DNA from: Gemmata palustris
GTDB lineage: Bacteria > Planctomycetota > Planctomycetia > Gemmatales > Gemmataceae
DNA length: 64,000 bases
Assembly: GCF_017939745.1 (NCBI RefSeq)
Contig: NZ_JAGKQQ010000001.1
Span: forward strand, 6,401,299-6,465,298
Direction of reading: 5' to 3'
Below, piece by piece: positions 1 to 7,939 of this stretch; position 1 is the stretch's first letter, and each line of letters opens with the position of its first letter. The translations under genes and the position numbers were made by a program. The notes beneath the pieces were generated by a model. The model saw only the letters and a program-made list of their open reading frames with translations. It had not been told where the DNA came from and ran no database searches.

Positions 1-562
1 GTACACCACGCTCGTGCTACGCACGGCCGACGACAACGCGACCGCGGCCCGCGCCGTCTCCGACTACCTCAACCGCGGGTACACGCAGGCGAGCCTGAAG
101 GCGTTCGCCGAAACGGACTATTACAACGAGTTAACGAAGACCAACGAGACGTTCTTGACGTGGATCGTGTTCCTGGCCGGGGTGATGGCGGTCGGCGGCA
201 TCTTCGGCGTGATGAACACGATGTTCGCTTCGATCGCGGCCCGCATCAAGGAAGTCGGGGTGTTGCGCATCCTCGGGTTCAAGCGCTGGCAGATCCTCAT
301 TTCGTTCATGATCGAGTCGCTGGCGATCGCGTTCGTCGGCGGCGCGGTGGGGTGCGCGCTCGGTTACTTCGCCAACGGCTTCGAGGCCGCGAGTACGCTC
401 TCGGGCGGTCAGGGGGGCGGTAAGAGTGTCACCCTTAAGATGGTCGTGGACTACCAGATCCTCGCGGCCGGGATGCTGTTCACGCTCGTGATGGGTCGGC
501 TCGGGGGGCTCGTCCCGGCGCTCTCCGCGATGCGGATGGAAATCCTCGATTCGCTCCGGTGA
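1..562 (+). CDS. ABC transporter permease, FtsX/MacB type, C-terminal part (5' end outside window)
   Basis: The reading frame is open to the left edge, so only the last ~187 residues are present. The visible part has the usual end of a MacB/FtsX-like permease: a transmembrane helix (FLTWIVFLAGVMAVGGIFGV), the cytoplasmic coupling segment NTMFASIAARIKEVGVLRIL, then two more hydrophobic helices and a short tail. In this family the permease works with an ABC ATPase to drive export or extraction of lipids, peptides or lipoproteins across the inner membrane; the ATPase would be upstream, outside the window. A GTG codon at position 14 is only an internal in-frame codon. The family call is firm; the substrate cannot be told. 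Confidence 0.85.
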   Translation, partial: YTTLVLRTADDNATAARAVSDYLNRGYTQASLKAFAETDYYNELTKTNETFLTWIVFLAGVMAVGGIFGVMNTMFASIAARIKEVGVLRILGFKRWQILISFMIESLAIAFVGGAVGCALGYFANGFEAASTLSGGQGGGKSVTLKMVVDYQILAAGMLFTLVMGRLGGLVPALSAMRMEILDSLR

Positions 563-575
563 TCCCACGTCAGAC

Positions 576-596
576 CGGGACGCAGAGTGCGTCCCG
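576..596 (+). terminator. Hairpin downstream of ABC permease
   Basis: A perfect 9-bp stem (CGGGACGCA / TGCGTCCCG) with a 3-nt loop begins 13 bp after the permease stop codon. No clear T-run follows, so it may terminate weakly or stabilise the mRNA end. The rest of the 563-822 gap shows nothing else I can support. Confidence 0.45.
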
Positions 597-822
597 ATTC
601 GCACGACCCCGACCGAGGCAACATTCCGGTTGGGGTCCGTGCAGCCGCACCAGGTGCAAAGCCTTTCGCCGAAAGCACTAAAGAGCAATATCGCGCCACG
701 AGATGATCGGCGCGTGACAACTCCCTGAAGGCAGAGTAGACTTCTCATACATCCTGCCAAATAGCCCACCCGCCACCTGCCGCCTTCTCTCCCACCAAAT
801 CGCCACGTTTCGAGGTCGGGCC

Positions 823-1719
823 ATGCCCCACACTGCCTACCTTTTCCCCGTACCGCTCGTGTGCCTCCTCGCGTGCTGTGCGCCCGATTGCTGCGCTGCG
901 GAGGACCAGGAGCAGTTTGAAGAAAAGACCATTGCGCGCTGTGCCGAGCGGGTGCTGAAAACCGCCAAGAACGACCGCACGCTCTGGATCAAGGAACTGG
1001 AAGCCGCGTTCCCGGGCAAAGTGATGCACGCGGGCACCGAAGAAGAGTACGCGACGTGGTTCGCGCTGCTCGCTGGCAAGAACAACGAATGGCGCCGGGA
1101 CGCCGACGCTACGGGCCTCGCGGAACTGTTCGACAAAGTGGTCCAGCGGCTGGAACTCGGCCCGGTACCGTCCATCACGCGCGACGAGTTCACGAGGTAC
1201 GCGAAGAAGCTCATGAAGGACCACCCCGCGCCGGGAGGGAACGCGGGCGACCCGGCAGAGGACGCGGACAAGGTGTTCCGCGTGCTCGACCGCGACGGCA
1301 ACGGGGAACTGGCGAGCGAAGAACTGACCGTGGGTTTGAAGGACGAGAAACAGCACGCCGACGCGGACGGGAACGGGCGCATCACAAAGGACGAGTACCG
1401 CGGCTACTTCCAGCGCAAGGTGACGTTCAAAGTAGACCAACTCTCGGCCGCGGCCAAAACGAACGAGAACCCGCAAGCCCGCGGACCGGACGGCAAGCCG
1501 AAACCGGGGGCGGGGGTGCCGGAATGGTTCGCCACGCTCGACACCGACAAGGACGGCCAGATCGCGCTCTTCGAGTGGCGCAAGGACGGGCGCCCCATCG
1601 CACTGTTCAGCGAAATGGATCTCAACGGCGACGGCCTACTGACCCGCGACGAGTACCTGCGTTACGTGCGGATGACCGAGAACAAGCTGAAACAAGACCG
1701 TCGCGAAGGGAAAGAGTAA
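823..1719 (+). CDS. Secreted EF-hand calcium-binding protein
   Basis: 298 residues. The N-terminus is hydrophobic and Cys-rich (about residues 5-26) and looks like a signal peptide; the protein is probably exported. Four EF-hand calcium-loop motifs are visible: DRDGNGELASEE near residue 156, DADGNGRITKDE near 180, DTDKDGQIALFE near 240 and DLNGDGLLTRDE near 266. The Asp/Asn/Gly pattern at loop positions 1, 3, 5 and 6 and the Glu at position 12 are kept, so calcium binding is plausible. EF-hand proteins of this kind are numerous in planctomycetes, usually with unknown partners. No enzymatic domain is seen in residues 30-150. The gene stands alone; its neighbours give no functional hint. Confidence 0.85.
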   Translation: MPHTAYLFPVPLVCLLACCAPDCCAAEDQEQFEEKTIARCAERVLKTAKNDRTLWIKELEAAFPGKVMHAGTEEEYATWFALLAGKNNEWRRDADATGLAELFDKVVQRLELGPVPSITRDEFTRYAKKLMKDHPAPGGNAGDPAEDADKVFRVLDRDGNGELASEELTVGLKDEKQHADADGNGRITKDEYRGYFQRKVTFKVDQLSAAAKTNENPQARGPDGKPKPGAGVPEWFATLDTDKDGQIALFEWRKDGRPIALFSEMDLNGDGLLTRDEYLRYVRMTENKLKQDRREGKE

Positions 1720-1734
1720 GACAAACAAAGTGTC

Positions 1735-1891
1735 CACCCGCGGGGGCCACTTTCCCGCCGTGAGGCGCAAACACTCCCGGTCCCTCCGCAAGGAGGAGGC
1801 GAACCGGGGTGTTGAGACGAAGACCAACTTCGTGGGGCTTCAGCCTTCCGCGGCGTATCGCCGCAGCTCGTGGCGCTGACCCCCGCGGGTG
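1735..1891. repeat. Possible intergenic repeat bounded by 12-bp inverted arms
   Basis: The gap 1720-2008 holds no convincing gene. CACCCGCGGGGG at 1735-1746 is the exact reverse complement of CCCCCGCGGGTG at 1880-1891. Between them lie smaller palindromes, for example CGGCGTATCGCCG. The layout resembles a short non-coding repeat element, but only one copy is in the window, so repeat status is inferred. Confidence 0.35.
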
Positions 1892-1946
1892 AACGCCATC
1901 AATGTAAAGCGCCGATCGTCGCGTGCAATGTCGGAAACACAACGCC

Positions 1947-1984
1947 AAAAGCCGGCCCTCCAAAGGGTCGGCTTTTGTTTTTTA
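1947..1984. terminator. Rho-independent terminator, bidirectional
   Basis: AAAAGCCGGCCC pairs with GGGTCGGCTTTT (one G:T) across a 6-nt loop and is followed on the plus strand by GTTTTTT. On the minus strand the stem base itself supplies TTTT. It lies between the EF-hand gene (plus) and the Gly/Tyr-rich gene (minus) and could serve both. Confidence 0.75.
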
Positions 1985-2008
1985 CTACCCGGTCTCGGTC
2001 CGTGCGGC

Positions 2009-2344
2009 TTACCAGCGTCGGTTGCCGTAACCGTTCCAACCGCGGTTGTAGTACGGGCGCGAGTAGTAGCTGCCGTAGTTGTAGCCGTAGCTCGGGTACG
2101 CACCGGAGCCGATGCTCAGCCCGAACCCGCCTGTGTTTAAGTTGAACCCGGAGCCGTAGTTGTAGTACCCACCGGCCGGGTACACGTAGGGCGCGGTGTT
2201 GATGCTCGGGTACACGACGACCGGGCGCGTGTTGTAGTACCCGCCGTAATAGCCACCGTTGTACCGGGGCGGTCGGGCGTCGGCGGAGCCGGCGGACATC
2301 GTCAGCGCGCCGGCCGTAACCAGTGATAGAATGGCGAATTTCAT
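2009..2344 (-). CDS. Small secreted Gly/Tyr/Asn-rich protein
   Basis: 111 residues from the ATG at 2344, chosen because the protein then opens with a classic signal peptide (MKFAILSLVTAGALTMSAGS, cut probably after SADA) and because AGGACG stands upstream as a ribosome binding site. The longer upstream frame has no such signals. The mature part is dominated by Gly, Tyr, Asn and Ser, with YGGYY-type runs, as in structural or cell-surface proteins of planctomycetes. No catalytic motif is visible and no function can be assigned. The following minus-strand neighbour has a similar architecture, which suggests a pair of envelope proteins. Confidence 0.7.
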   Translation of the reverse strand: MKFAILSLVTAGALTMSAGSADARPPRYNGGYYGGYYNTRPVVVYPSINTAPYVYPAGGYYNYGSGFNLNTGGFGLSIGSGAYPSYGYNYGSYYSRPYYNRGWNGYGNRRW

Positions 2345-2464
2345 GATGTGCGTCCTATGGTGTTGGGCGAAGTGGGCAGTGGCGGAGGGCGTTCCATTAT
2401 ACGAACGCAAACGACCGCCGGGGTTGCGCCCGGCGGCCGGAAATTTCACGTTTTCGCGGTTCGA

Positions 2465-2770
2465 TCAACGGTGATGGTGGTAGTGGCCGTAGTACGGGCG
2501 ACCGTAGAAGCCGTAGGCCGGGTACGCGCCGCCAATCGTCACCCCGAGGCCCGGGCGCACGACGGTTACTGCGGGGTAAATAGGGGGCGCAACAACCACC
2601 ACGGGCCGGGCAACGAGCACGGGCGGTGCGGCGACCATCACCGGCGGCGGGGAAACGAGCACGGGCGCAGCGCCCGGCGAGACGAGTTCGACGGGCGGTT
2701 GGGCCGAGGCCGAGGAACCAGAAACCGCTAACGCGAGAGCCGCTGCGAGGGACAGGATACCGAGCTTCAT
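2465..2770 (-). CDS. Small secreted Pro/Val/Ala-rich protein with Gly/Tyr/His tail
   Basis: 101 residues from the ATG at 2770, preceded by GGAGATC at suitable spacing. It opens with a clear signal peptide (MKLGILSLAAALALAVSGSS, cleavage near ASAQ). The mature chain has repeated short motifs such as APPVLVARPVVVVAPP, then a Gly/Tyr stretch and a terminal HYHHHR. The composition matches low-complexity secreted proteins that often occur several times in planctomycete genomes. It is probably transcribed with, or parallel to, the Gly/Tyr-rich gene after it. Function unknown. Confidence 0.65.
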   Translation of the reverse strand: MKLGILSLAAALALAVSGSSASAQPPVELVSPGAAPVLVSPPPVMVAAPPVLVARPVVVVAPPIYPAVTVVRPGLGVTIGGAYPAYGFYGRPYYGHYHHHR

Positions 2771-2930
2771 GACCTGATCTCCACCAGAACGGCAGGGGCT
2801 TGAGCTGAGTTCTCCGTGCAGCAGACGCAAACGAGAGGCCCGCTTGCGCGGGGTCAGCGCGGCTCGCACGGGTGCGGCGAGCAGGGCATAGCGATTGTGC
2901 CGGTTCGGTAAAATGGCAGATACAAATGGC

Positions 2931-2955
2931 AAAGGGCCGGCAGAGCCGACCCTTT
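2931..2955 (-). terminator. Terminator of the sigma-like gene
   Basis: On the minus strand AAAGGGTCGGC pairs with GCCGGCCCTTT around a 3-nt loop, 26 bp after the stop of the gene ending at 2981. The T-run is short (TTT at the stem base), so it is a moderate candidate. Confidence 0.55.
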
Positions 2956-2980
2956 AAAAGATGCACGAGTGTCGTCGATC

Positions 2981-3580
2981 TTAAACGTTGCCGAAGTGGT
3001 GCTGCAACTTCCTGATGGCCTTGTACTTCTCGTCGCTCACGCGCTCGACGGTGGTCGCCAGTTCCGCGGCGATCTCGGGCACCGGCCAGCCGTCCGCGGT
3101 CAGTTCCAGAATCCGGCGCTGGCGCGGGCTGAGTTGCTCGGCGGCGGCCTTCGCCACGGCGTCGCGGTCATCGCGGGTCGTGTTTGCGACGGGTTGCCGG
3201 TCGGGTAAGTCGGGCGACAGCGCGGCGAACTTGCGCGCCCGCTGTGTGCGCTTCTTCACCGCGTCGATGGCGCGGAGGAACTCGCGGCGCTCGTCCGTCT
3301 CACTGTCCACCAGCACCGTGCCCCACTTGTCCGCTTCGACGCGCTCGAGCAAGCGGACGAAGACGGCCTGGGTGCAGTCCTGCCACCGGTCGGCCGGTAA
3401 GCGGGCGTTCCGCCAGCACGTCTGGCAGTACTTGCTGATGTCGGTGACGGCTTTCGAGCTGGGCGCTGCGGTCGCGGTCGATGCGGCGGCCCGGGCCGGC
3501 GACGTGGCGAGCGCGGTGCCCAGCACCATCGCCACCATCACGTTGCGGGAAGAGCGCGTTGTGGGCAAATATCGGGTCAT
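2981..3580 (-). CDS. ECF-like sigma factor protein with an N-terminal hydrophobic or signal-like segment
   Basis: 199 residues from the ATG at 3580, preceded by GGGACG. The C-terminal third (LSPRQRRILELTADGWPVPE and on to KAIRKLQHHF) matches sigma-70 region 4, a helix-turn-helix that would contact the -35 box. Residues ~55-85, with ADRWQDCTQAVFVRLLERV, resemble region 2. Unusually, residues ~15-32 (VMVAMVLGTALATSPARA) look like a signal peptide or membrane anchor, which is unexpected for a cytoplasmic sigma factor. Either it is membrane-tethered, or it is a sigma-derived protein with another role. No anti-sigma gene is adjacent. The sigma-like fold is fairly sure, the function less so. Confidence 0.7.
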   Translation of the reverse strand: MTRYLPTTRSSRNVMVAMVLGTALATSPARAAASTATAAPSSKAVTDISKYCQTCWRNARLPADRWQDCTQAVFVRLLERVEADKWGTVLVDSETDERREFLRAIDAVKKRTQRARKFAALSPDLPDRQPVANTTRDDRDAVAKAAAEQLSPRQRRILELTADGWPVPEIAAELATTVERVSDEKYKAIRKLQHHFGNV

Positions 3581-3850
3581 ACGGTCGCGTCCCAAAATCA
3601 AGGAGCGAAGTTCTGCCAATTATAGCGACAGTGAGTGGGGACATTCTCGTCGACCGGGAAAGAAAAATTCTCGGCGTCGGAAGTAGGCCGTTGCGGTAAG
3701 CTGTGGCCGAAGCACCCCACCCAAATCCGCTCCTTGTAAAAGAGCGGGTAAACAGAATTCGCCTCGTGGCATGTTCTCTTTCTGGGAATTCCCCTTTTCT
3801 CTGATGAAGAAGGGGCGGGGTCAGGTTCTTTTTACCCGGGACTTCCACCC

Positions 3851-5560
3851 ATGCGCCGATTGCTGCCTCTCCTGCTACTCGCCCCAACTCTTGCACTCGC
3901 TGACGAACCGAAGCAACCCGAACCCGTGCCGAAGGGCACCACGTTTAGCTTTAACTTCAATAAGAGCAAGGTCTTCCCGGGCACCACACGAAACGTGACC
4001 GTGTTCGTGCCGGCCCAGTACGACGGCAAAACGCCCGCGTGCGTGTACGTAAACCAGGACGGCTTGCCCGGTTACGTCGGCCCGACCTTCGAGAAGCTTA
4101 TTGCGGCGAAGGAGATGCCAGTCACGATCGCGATCGGCGTGACTCCCGGTGTCGTTCCGGCAGCCAACAAGGACGCACTCGCGCGGTTCAACCGCAGTTA
4201 CGAATACGACGGGCTCGGCGACGCCTACGCGCGCATGCTGCTCGACGAACTGCTCCCGGAAGTCGAAACCAAGACCGCGAGCGGTGACCGCAAGATTATC
4301 CTCTCGAAGAAGGGCGCGGACCGCGCCATCGGCGGCGCCAGTAGCGGGGCGATTTGTGCGTTCACGGTCGCGTGGGAGCGCCCGGATGCGTTTACCCGCG
4401 TGTTCAGCACCATCGGCACCTATGTCGGGCTCCGCGGTGGGGACATCTACCCCACGCTGATCCGCAAATTCGAGCCGAAGCCGATCCGCGTCTTCCTCCA
4501 GGACGGCAGCAAAGACCTCAACATCTACGGCGGCGACTGGTGGATGGCGAACCAGACGATGCAGCGCGCGCTGGTGTTCGGCGGCTACGAAGTGAAGCAC
4601 GAATGGAACGACGGCGGACACGACGGCGGGCTCGCTGCGAAACCGTTCCCCGAAGCGACGAAGTGGCTGTGGAAGGACTGGCCCGAGGCGCCGAAGGCCG
4701 GGGAGGGGTCGTCGCAGTTGAAGGAGATTCTGATCCCAAGCGAGGGGTGGAAGCTCGTGGGTGAGGGCTACAAGTTCACCGAAGGACCGGCGACCAACGC
4801 GAAGGGTGAAGTGTTCTACAACGACGTGGGCGCGGCGAAGACGTACAAGGTCGTGGACGGCAAACCGGTCGAATGGCTCGCGGACAGCAAGCGCGGTGAC
4901 GGTCAGCGCTTCGGCCCGGACGGGAAGTTGTACGCGAATGCTGCGGGCGTGAACAAGATCCTCGCGTGGGACGCCGAGGGCAAAGCGACCGAGTTCGCGG
5001 CCGGCTTCAAGGGGAACGATCTCGTCGTGCTGAACAGCGGCGCGATCTACGACACTGACCCGTTCGAGACGCCGGGCAACAGCAAGGTCTACTACATCTC
5101 GCCGAAGGGCGAAAAGAAGGTCGTTGATACCGGTCTGAAGTTCGCGAACGGCATCACGGTGTCGCCGGACCAAACGCTGCTCTACGTCGCGGACAGCCGG
5201 ACGCACTGGGTTTACAGCTACTCCATCCAAGCCGACGGCACGCTCGCGAACAAGCAGAAGTATTACCACCTCTACGTCCACGACCGCGACGACGACTCGG
5301 GTGCGGACGGGCTGCGCGCGGACCGCGACGGCCGGTTGTGGGTCGCGACCAAGGCGGGCCTACAGGTGTGCGATCAGGCGGGCCGCGTGAACGGCATCAT
5401 CCCCACGCCGAACGGCAAGGTCTCGAACCTGACGTTCGGCGGCGAGAACATGGACGTGATCTACGCGACGTGCGGCGAGAAAGTGTACAGCCGCAAGGTG
5501 AAGGTGAAGGGCGCGAACGCATTCGAGAAGCCGTTCAAACCGACCGCCCCACGGTTGTAA
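3851..5560 (+). CDS. Secreted two-domain enzyme: esterase fused to SMP-30/gluconolactonase-like propeller
   Basis: 569 residues. A signal peptide (MRRLLPLLLLAPTLALA) leads to an enterochelin-esterase-like alpha/beta hydrolase (about 25-280) with the nucleophile elbow GGASSGAIC, Ser164 as predicted nucleophile, and a C-terminal HDGG segment near residue 257 that could supply the His. From about residue 295 a second domain begins (FTEGPATNAKGEVFYND), typical of the SMP-30/gluconolaconase/LRE family, a six-bladed metal-binding propeller that hydrolyses sugar lactones. The fusion suggests coupled ester and lactone cleavage on a carbohydrate-linked substrate in the periplasm. Both halves look complete and the frame is uninterrupted. 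The substrate is unknown. Confidence 0.88.
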   Translation: MRRLLPLLLLAPTLALADEPKQPEPVPKGTTFSFNFNKSKVFPGTTRNVTVFVPAQYDGKTPACVYVNQDGLPGYVGPTFEKLIAAKEMPVTIAIGVTPGVVPAANKDALARFNRSYEYDGLGDAYARMLLDELLPEVETKTASGDRKIILSKKGADRAIGGASSGAICAFTVAWERPDAFTRVFSTIGTYVGLRGGDIYPTLIRKFEPKPIRVFLQDGSKDLNIYGGDWWMANQTMQRALVFGGYEVKHEWNDGGHDGGLAAKPFPEATKWLWKDWPEAPKAGEGSSQLKEILIPSEGWKLVGEGYKFTEGPATNAKGEVFYNDVGAAKTYKVVDGKPVEWLADSKRGDGQRFGPDGKLYANAAGVNKILAWDAEGKATEFAAGFKGNDLVVLNSGAIYDTDPFETPGNSKVYYISPKGEKKVVDTGLKFANGITVSPDQTLLYVADSRTHWVYSYSIQADGTLANKQKYYHLYVHDRDDDSGADGLRADRDGRLWVATKAGLQVCDQAGRVNGIIPTPNGKVSNLTFGGENMDVIYATCGEKVYSRKVKVKGANAFEKPFKPTAPRL

Positions 5561-5754
5561 GGAGCACAGGATGACTGGTTCGTAGGTCGGGCGGTGCCCA
5601 ACGTGTTTGGCATTGTGAAAGTTGCGTTGGACGCGGCTCAACCGACCGGTCGTCCCAAGATACTTTCTGGTACTATCTCGAGGTGGTGGCGGAGCAATCA
5701 GAGACTCTGTCCACCACCTCACGATGGAACGCAACACCCTGGAGCTTCCGCACT

Positions 5755-6714
5755 ATGTCCCAGCTTCGCGTCGCCCTCTTCGCCGTGCTCCCGATGGCGC
5801 TACTCGCCGGGTGTCAGCCCAAAGGTATCCCCGCAACCGGGCTTACCAACCCGGACGGCAAAACAACACTCGCGGACGCCCGCAAAGGGTTCGTTACCAA
5901 GCTCGCCCGACAACAAAAATCGAACAAAGCCGTCGATGAACCACCCGCAAACCTGTTCCGCGCGGTGCAGTACGAGGCGCCTGTTGGCAAGTGTGCGGCG
6001 TACCTGACGCCCAACCCCAAAGACGGCAAAAAGCACCCCGCGATCATCTGGATCACTGGTGGTGACTGCAACACCATCGGCGAGGTGTGGAACCCCGCTC
6101 CGGCCAGCGACGATCAGACCGCCAGCCAGTACCGTGAAGCCGGCATTGTGATGATGCTCCCGTCACTGCGAGGGGGAAACAAGAACCCCGGCTCGCAGGA
6201 GAATTTTTTCGGCGAGGTGGACGACGTGCTCGCCGCCGCGGAGTACCTTGCCAAACAGGAGTTCGTCGACCCGACCCGCATCTACCTGGGCGGGCACAGC
6301 ACCGGCGGCACGCTCGTGATGCTGGTCGCGGAGTCGTCGCCCAAGTTCCGTGCGGTCTTCTCGTTCGGCCCTGTCGAAGACGTTTCGGGCTATTCCGCAG
6401 ATTACCGGTCCGCGGTCAACATGTCCGATGCGCGCGAGGTCGAACTCCGCTCACCCGGCCGCTGGTTACACTCGATCCAGTCACCGACGTTCGTTTTTGA
6501 AGGGGTCAACGATGGGAACCTGAGTTCCCTTCAGGCGATGGCACGAGCGTCGAACAACCCGAAAGCGAAGTTCTTCGCAATTAAGGGAGCGACGCACTTC
6601 AGTGTCCTCGCCCCGGTCAACAAATTGGTCGCGAAGAAGATCCTCGCGGACACCGGTGCGGAACCGAACCTGACGTTCACGGAAGCCGAACTGAACCAAC
6701 TCTTCGGCCGGTAA
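5755..6714 (+). CDS. Lipoprotein alpha/beta hydrolase (dienelactone hydrolase/peptidase-like)
   Basis: 319 residues from the ATG at 5755. This start gives a lipoprotein signal peptide, MSQLRVALFAVLPMALLAGC, with lipobox LAGC; the extra upstream frame starts at a GTG without signal. The body is an alpha/beta hydrolase of the prolyl-oligopeptidase/dienelactone class: PAIIWITGG oxyanion strand, GGHSTGGTLVML nucleophile elbow (Ser in GHSTG), and a late KGATHFSVL with the likely catalytic His. It would be anchored to a membrane facing the periplasm. The preceding gene is also a secreted hydrolase, 194 bp upstream on the same strand. Substrate unknown. Confidence 0.85.
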   Translation: MSQLRVALFAVLPMALLAGCQPKGIPATGLTNPDGKTTLADARKGFVTKLARQQKSNKAVDEPPANLFRAVQYEAPVGKCAAYLTPNPKDGKKHPAIIWITGGDCNTIGEVWNPAPASDDQTASQYREAGIVMMLPSLRGGNKNPGSQENFFGEVDDVLAAAEYLAKQEFVDPTRIYLGGHSTGGTLVMLVAESSPKFRAVFSFGPVEDVSGYSADYRSAVNMSDAREVELRSPGRWLHSIQSPTFVFEGVNDGNLSSLQAMARASNNPKAKFFAIKGATHFSVLAPVNKLVAKKILADTGAEPNLTFTEAELNQLFGR

Positions 6715-6761
6715 ACCACGGTCAGTTGGGGAGCACAACAGGCTCGTGTCGAGGAGCGAAG

Positions 6762-7913
6762 GTGAACGATCGCGACGCACTGTTAGCGGCGATTCTGGCT
6801 CAACCCGATGAGGATACGCCGCGATTGATTTACGCGGACTGGCTCGATGAAAATGGCGAGCCAGACCGCGCCGAGTTTATTCGCCTACAGTGCCGGCTTC
6901 CGCACCTATCACGCCGCACGGCCGAAGCGAAACGACTAATTGCACGCGAAACCGAACTCCGTGCGCAGCTCTTCAAACACCTCGACAAGTTGCCGTTCAC
7001 CAAAATTAGCTACCGCCGTGGGTTTGTGGATTCGATCACGTCCGGGCTGCAACTCTTTGCCAAATACGCACCTGAGTTACGAACTGAAGATACGCCAGCA
7101 TTTGAGTTGATTCTCGAAAGTGACGAGGAAGATGATGAACAGATGGAGGTGGCTGACTACGGTCGCGAAAGCCTCATTCTCCCAATCGTGAAGCGACACG
7201 AACTTCGTCGGTGCATTTCCTTGGACTCACAATTCTACCTCCACGGGGAAACTGCGATAGCATTGTTCAGTTCGCGAAATCTAACCGCTCTGCGCCGGTT
7301 ACGAGCCACCGGGGACGCCAGTGATGCTTTTGAAGAGTTAGGTGCTTCGACATTCGCGAATCTCCGATGGCTGAACCTTCACAATAACGACGACCTTGAC
7401 CACCACCCGCCTGAGATCCGGCAAATCGTCTGTTCAAAGTATCTTGTAAATCTCGAACATCTAGACCTCGGCGACTGCAACCTCGATGACGAATGTCTGA
7501 AGTCACTGACAACAACGCAACATCTCAAACGACTACACTATCTGGACATTTCAGGTAGCAAATTCAGAAGTGGGCTTCCCAATTTCTTTCGTTCGGACAG
7601 TCTTCCCGCGCTGACCGAGTTAGACCTGTCCGACCCTCAATACTGGTTTTGGCCCGTTCCCGAAATAAATGAATACGTGAAACTTCTGGCGGATACACCG
7701 CGAATCGAACGGCTCACGAAACTGGCACTTCGCCGAAGCAAGCTTACCGATGAAGGTGCAATTGCGCTCGCCATGTCGCCGCGCAAATTGCAACTGACGC
7801 GATTGGATTTGTGGGGAAACCAGATTAGTGCAACCGCAAAGCAGGCACTGGAAAACCGATTCGGGCGTGGCGTATGCACCTACCGCCAGCCCGGTGACCG
7901 CAACCGTCGGTGA
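6762..7913 (+). CDS. TIGR02996 repeat-companion domain protein with leucine-rich repeats
   Basis: 383 residues from the GTG at 6762, chosen because GGAG lies 6-7 bp upstream and because the family normally begins directly with the domain (VNDRDALLAAILAQPDEDTP). Residues 1-50 are the TIGR02996 domain, with YADWLDENGEPDRAEFIRLQ as its signature. From about residue 180 the chain becomes leucine-rich, with units such as LRWLNLHNN, LEHLDLGDCNL, LHYLDISGS and LTRLDLWGNQI, likely an LRR solenoid for protein binding. There is no signal peptide. GC content is lower than in most neighbours. Such proteins form large paralogous sets in Gemmataceae; their role is unknown. Confidence 0.85.
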   Translation: MNDRDALLAAILAQPDEDTPRLIYADWLDENGEPDRAEFIRLQCRLPHLSRRTAEAKRLIARETELRAQLFKHLDKLPFTKISYRRGFVDSITSGLQLFAKYAPELRTEDTPAFELILESDEEDDEQMEVADYGRESLILPIVKRHELRRCISLDSQFYLHGETAIALFSSRNLTALRRLRATGDASDAFEELGASTFANLRWLNLHNNDDLDHHPPEIRQIVCSKYLVNLEHLDLGDCNLDDECLKSLTTTQHLKRLHYLDISGSKFRSGLPNFFRSDSLPALTELDLSDPQYWFWPVPEINEYVKLLADTPRIERLTKLALRRSKLTDEGAIALAMSPRKLQLTRLDLWGNQISATAKQALENRFGRGVCTYRQPGDRNRR

Positions 7914-7939
7914 AGAAGCCGCGTTCCTCAATTGCGGCT

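Noticed and set aside
1622-1963. 113-codon minus frame overlapping the end of the EF-hand gene and the gap
   Set aside because: Covers a likely repeat and a terminator; no start site. The peptide likeness to other genomes probably reflects repeat DNA.
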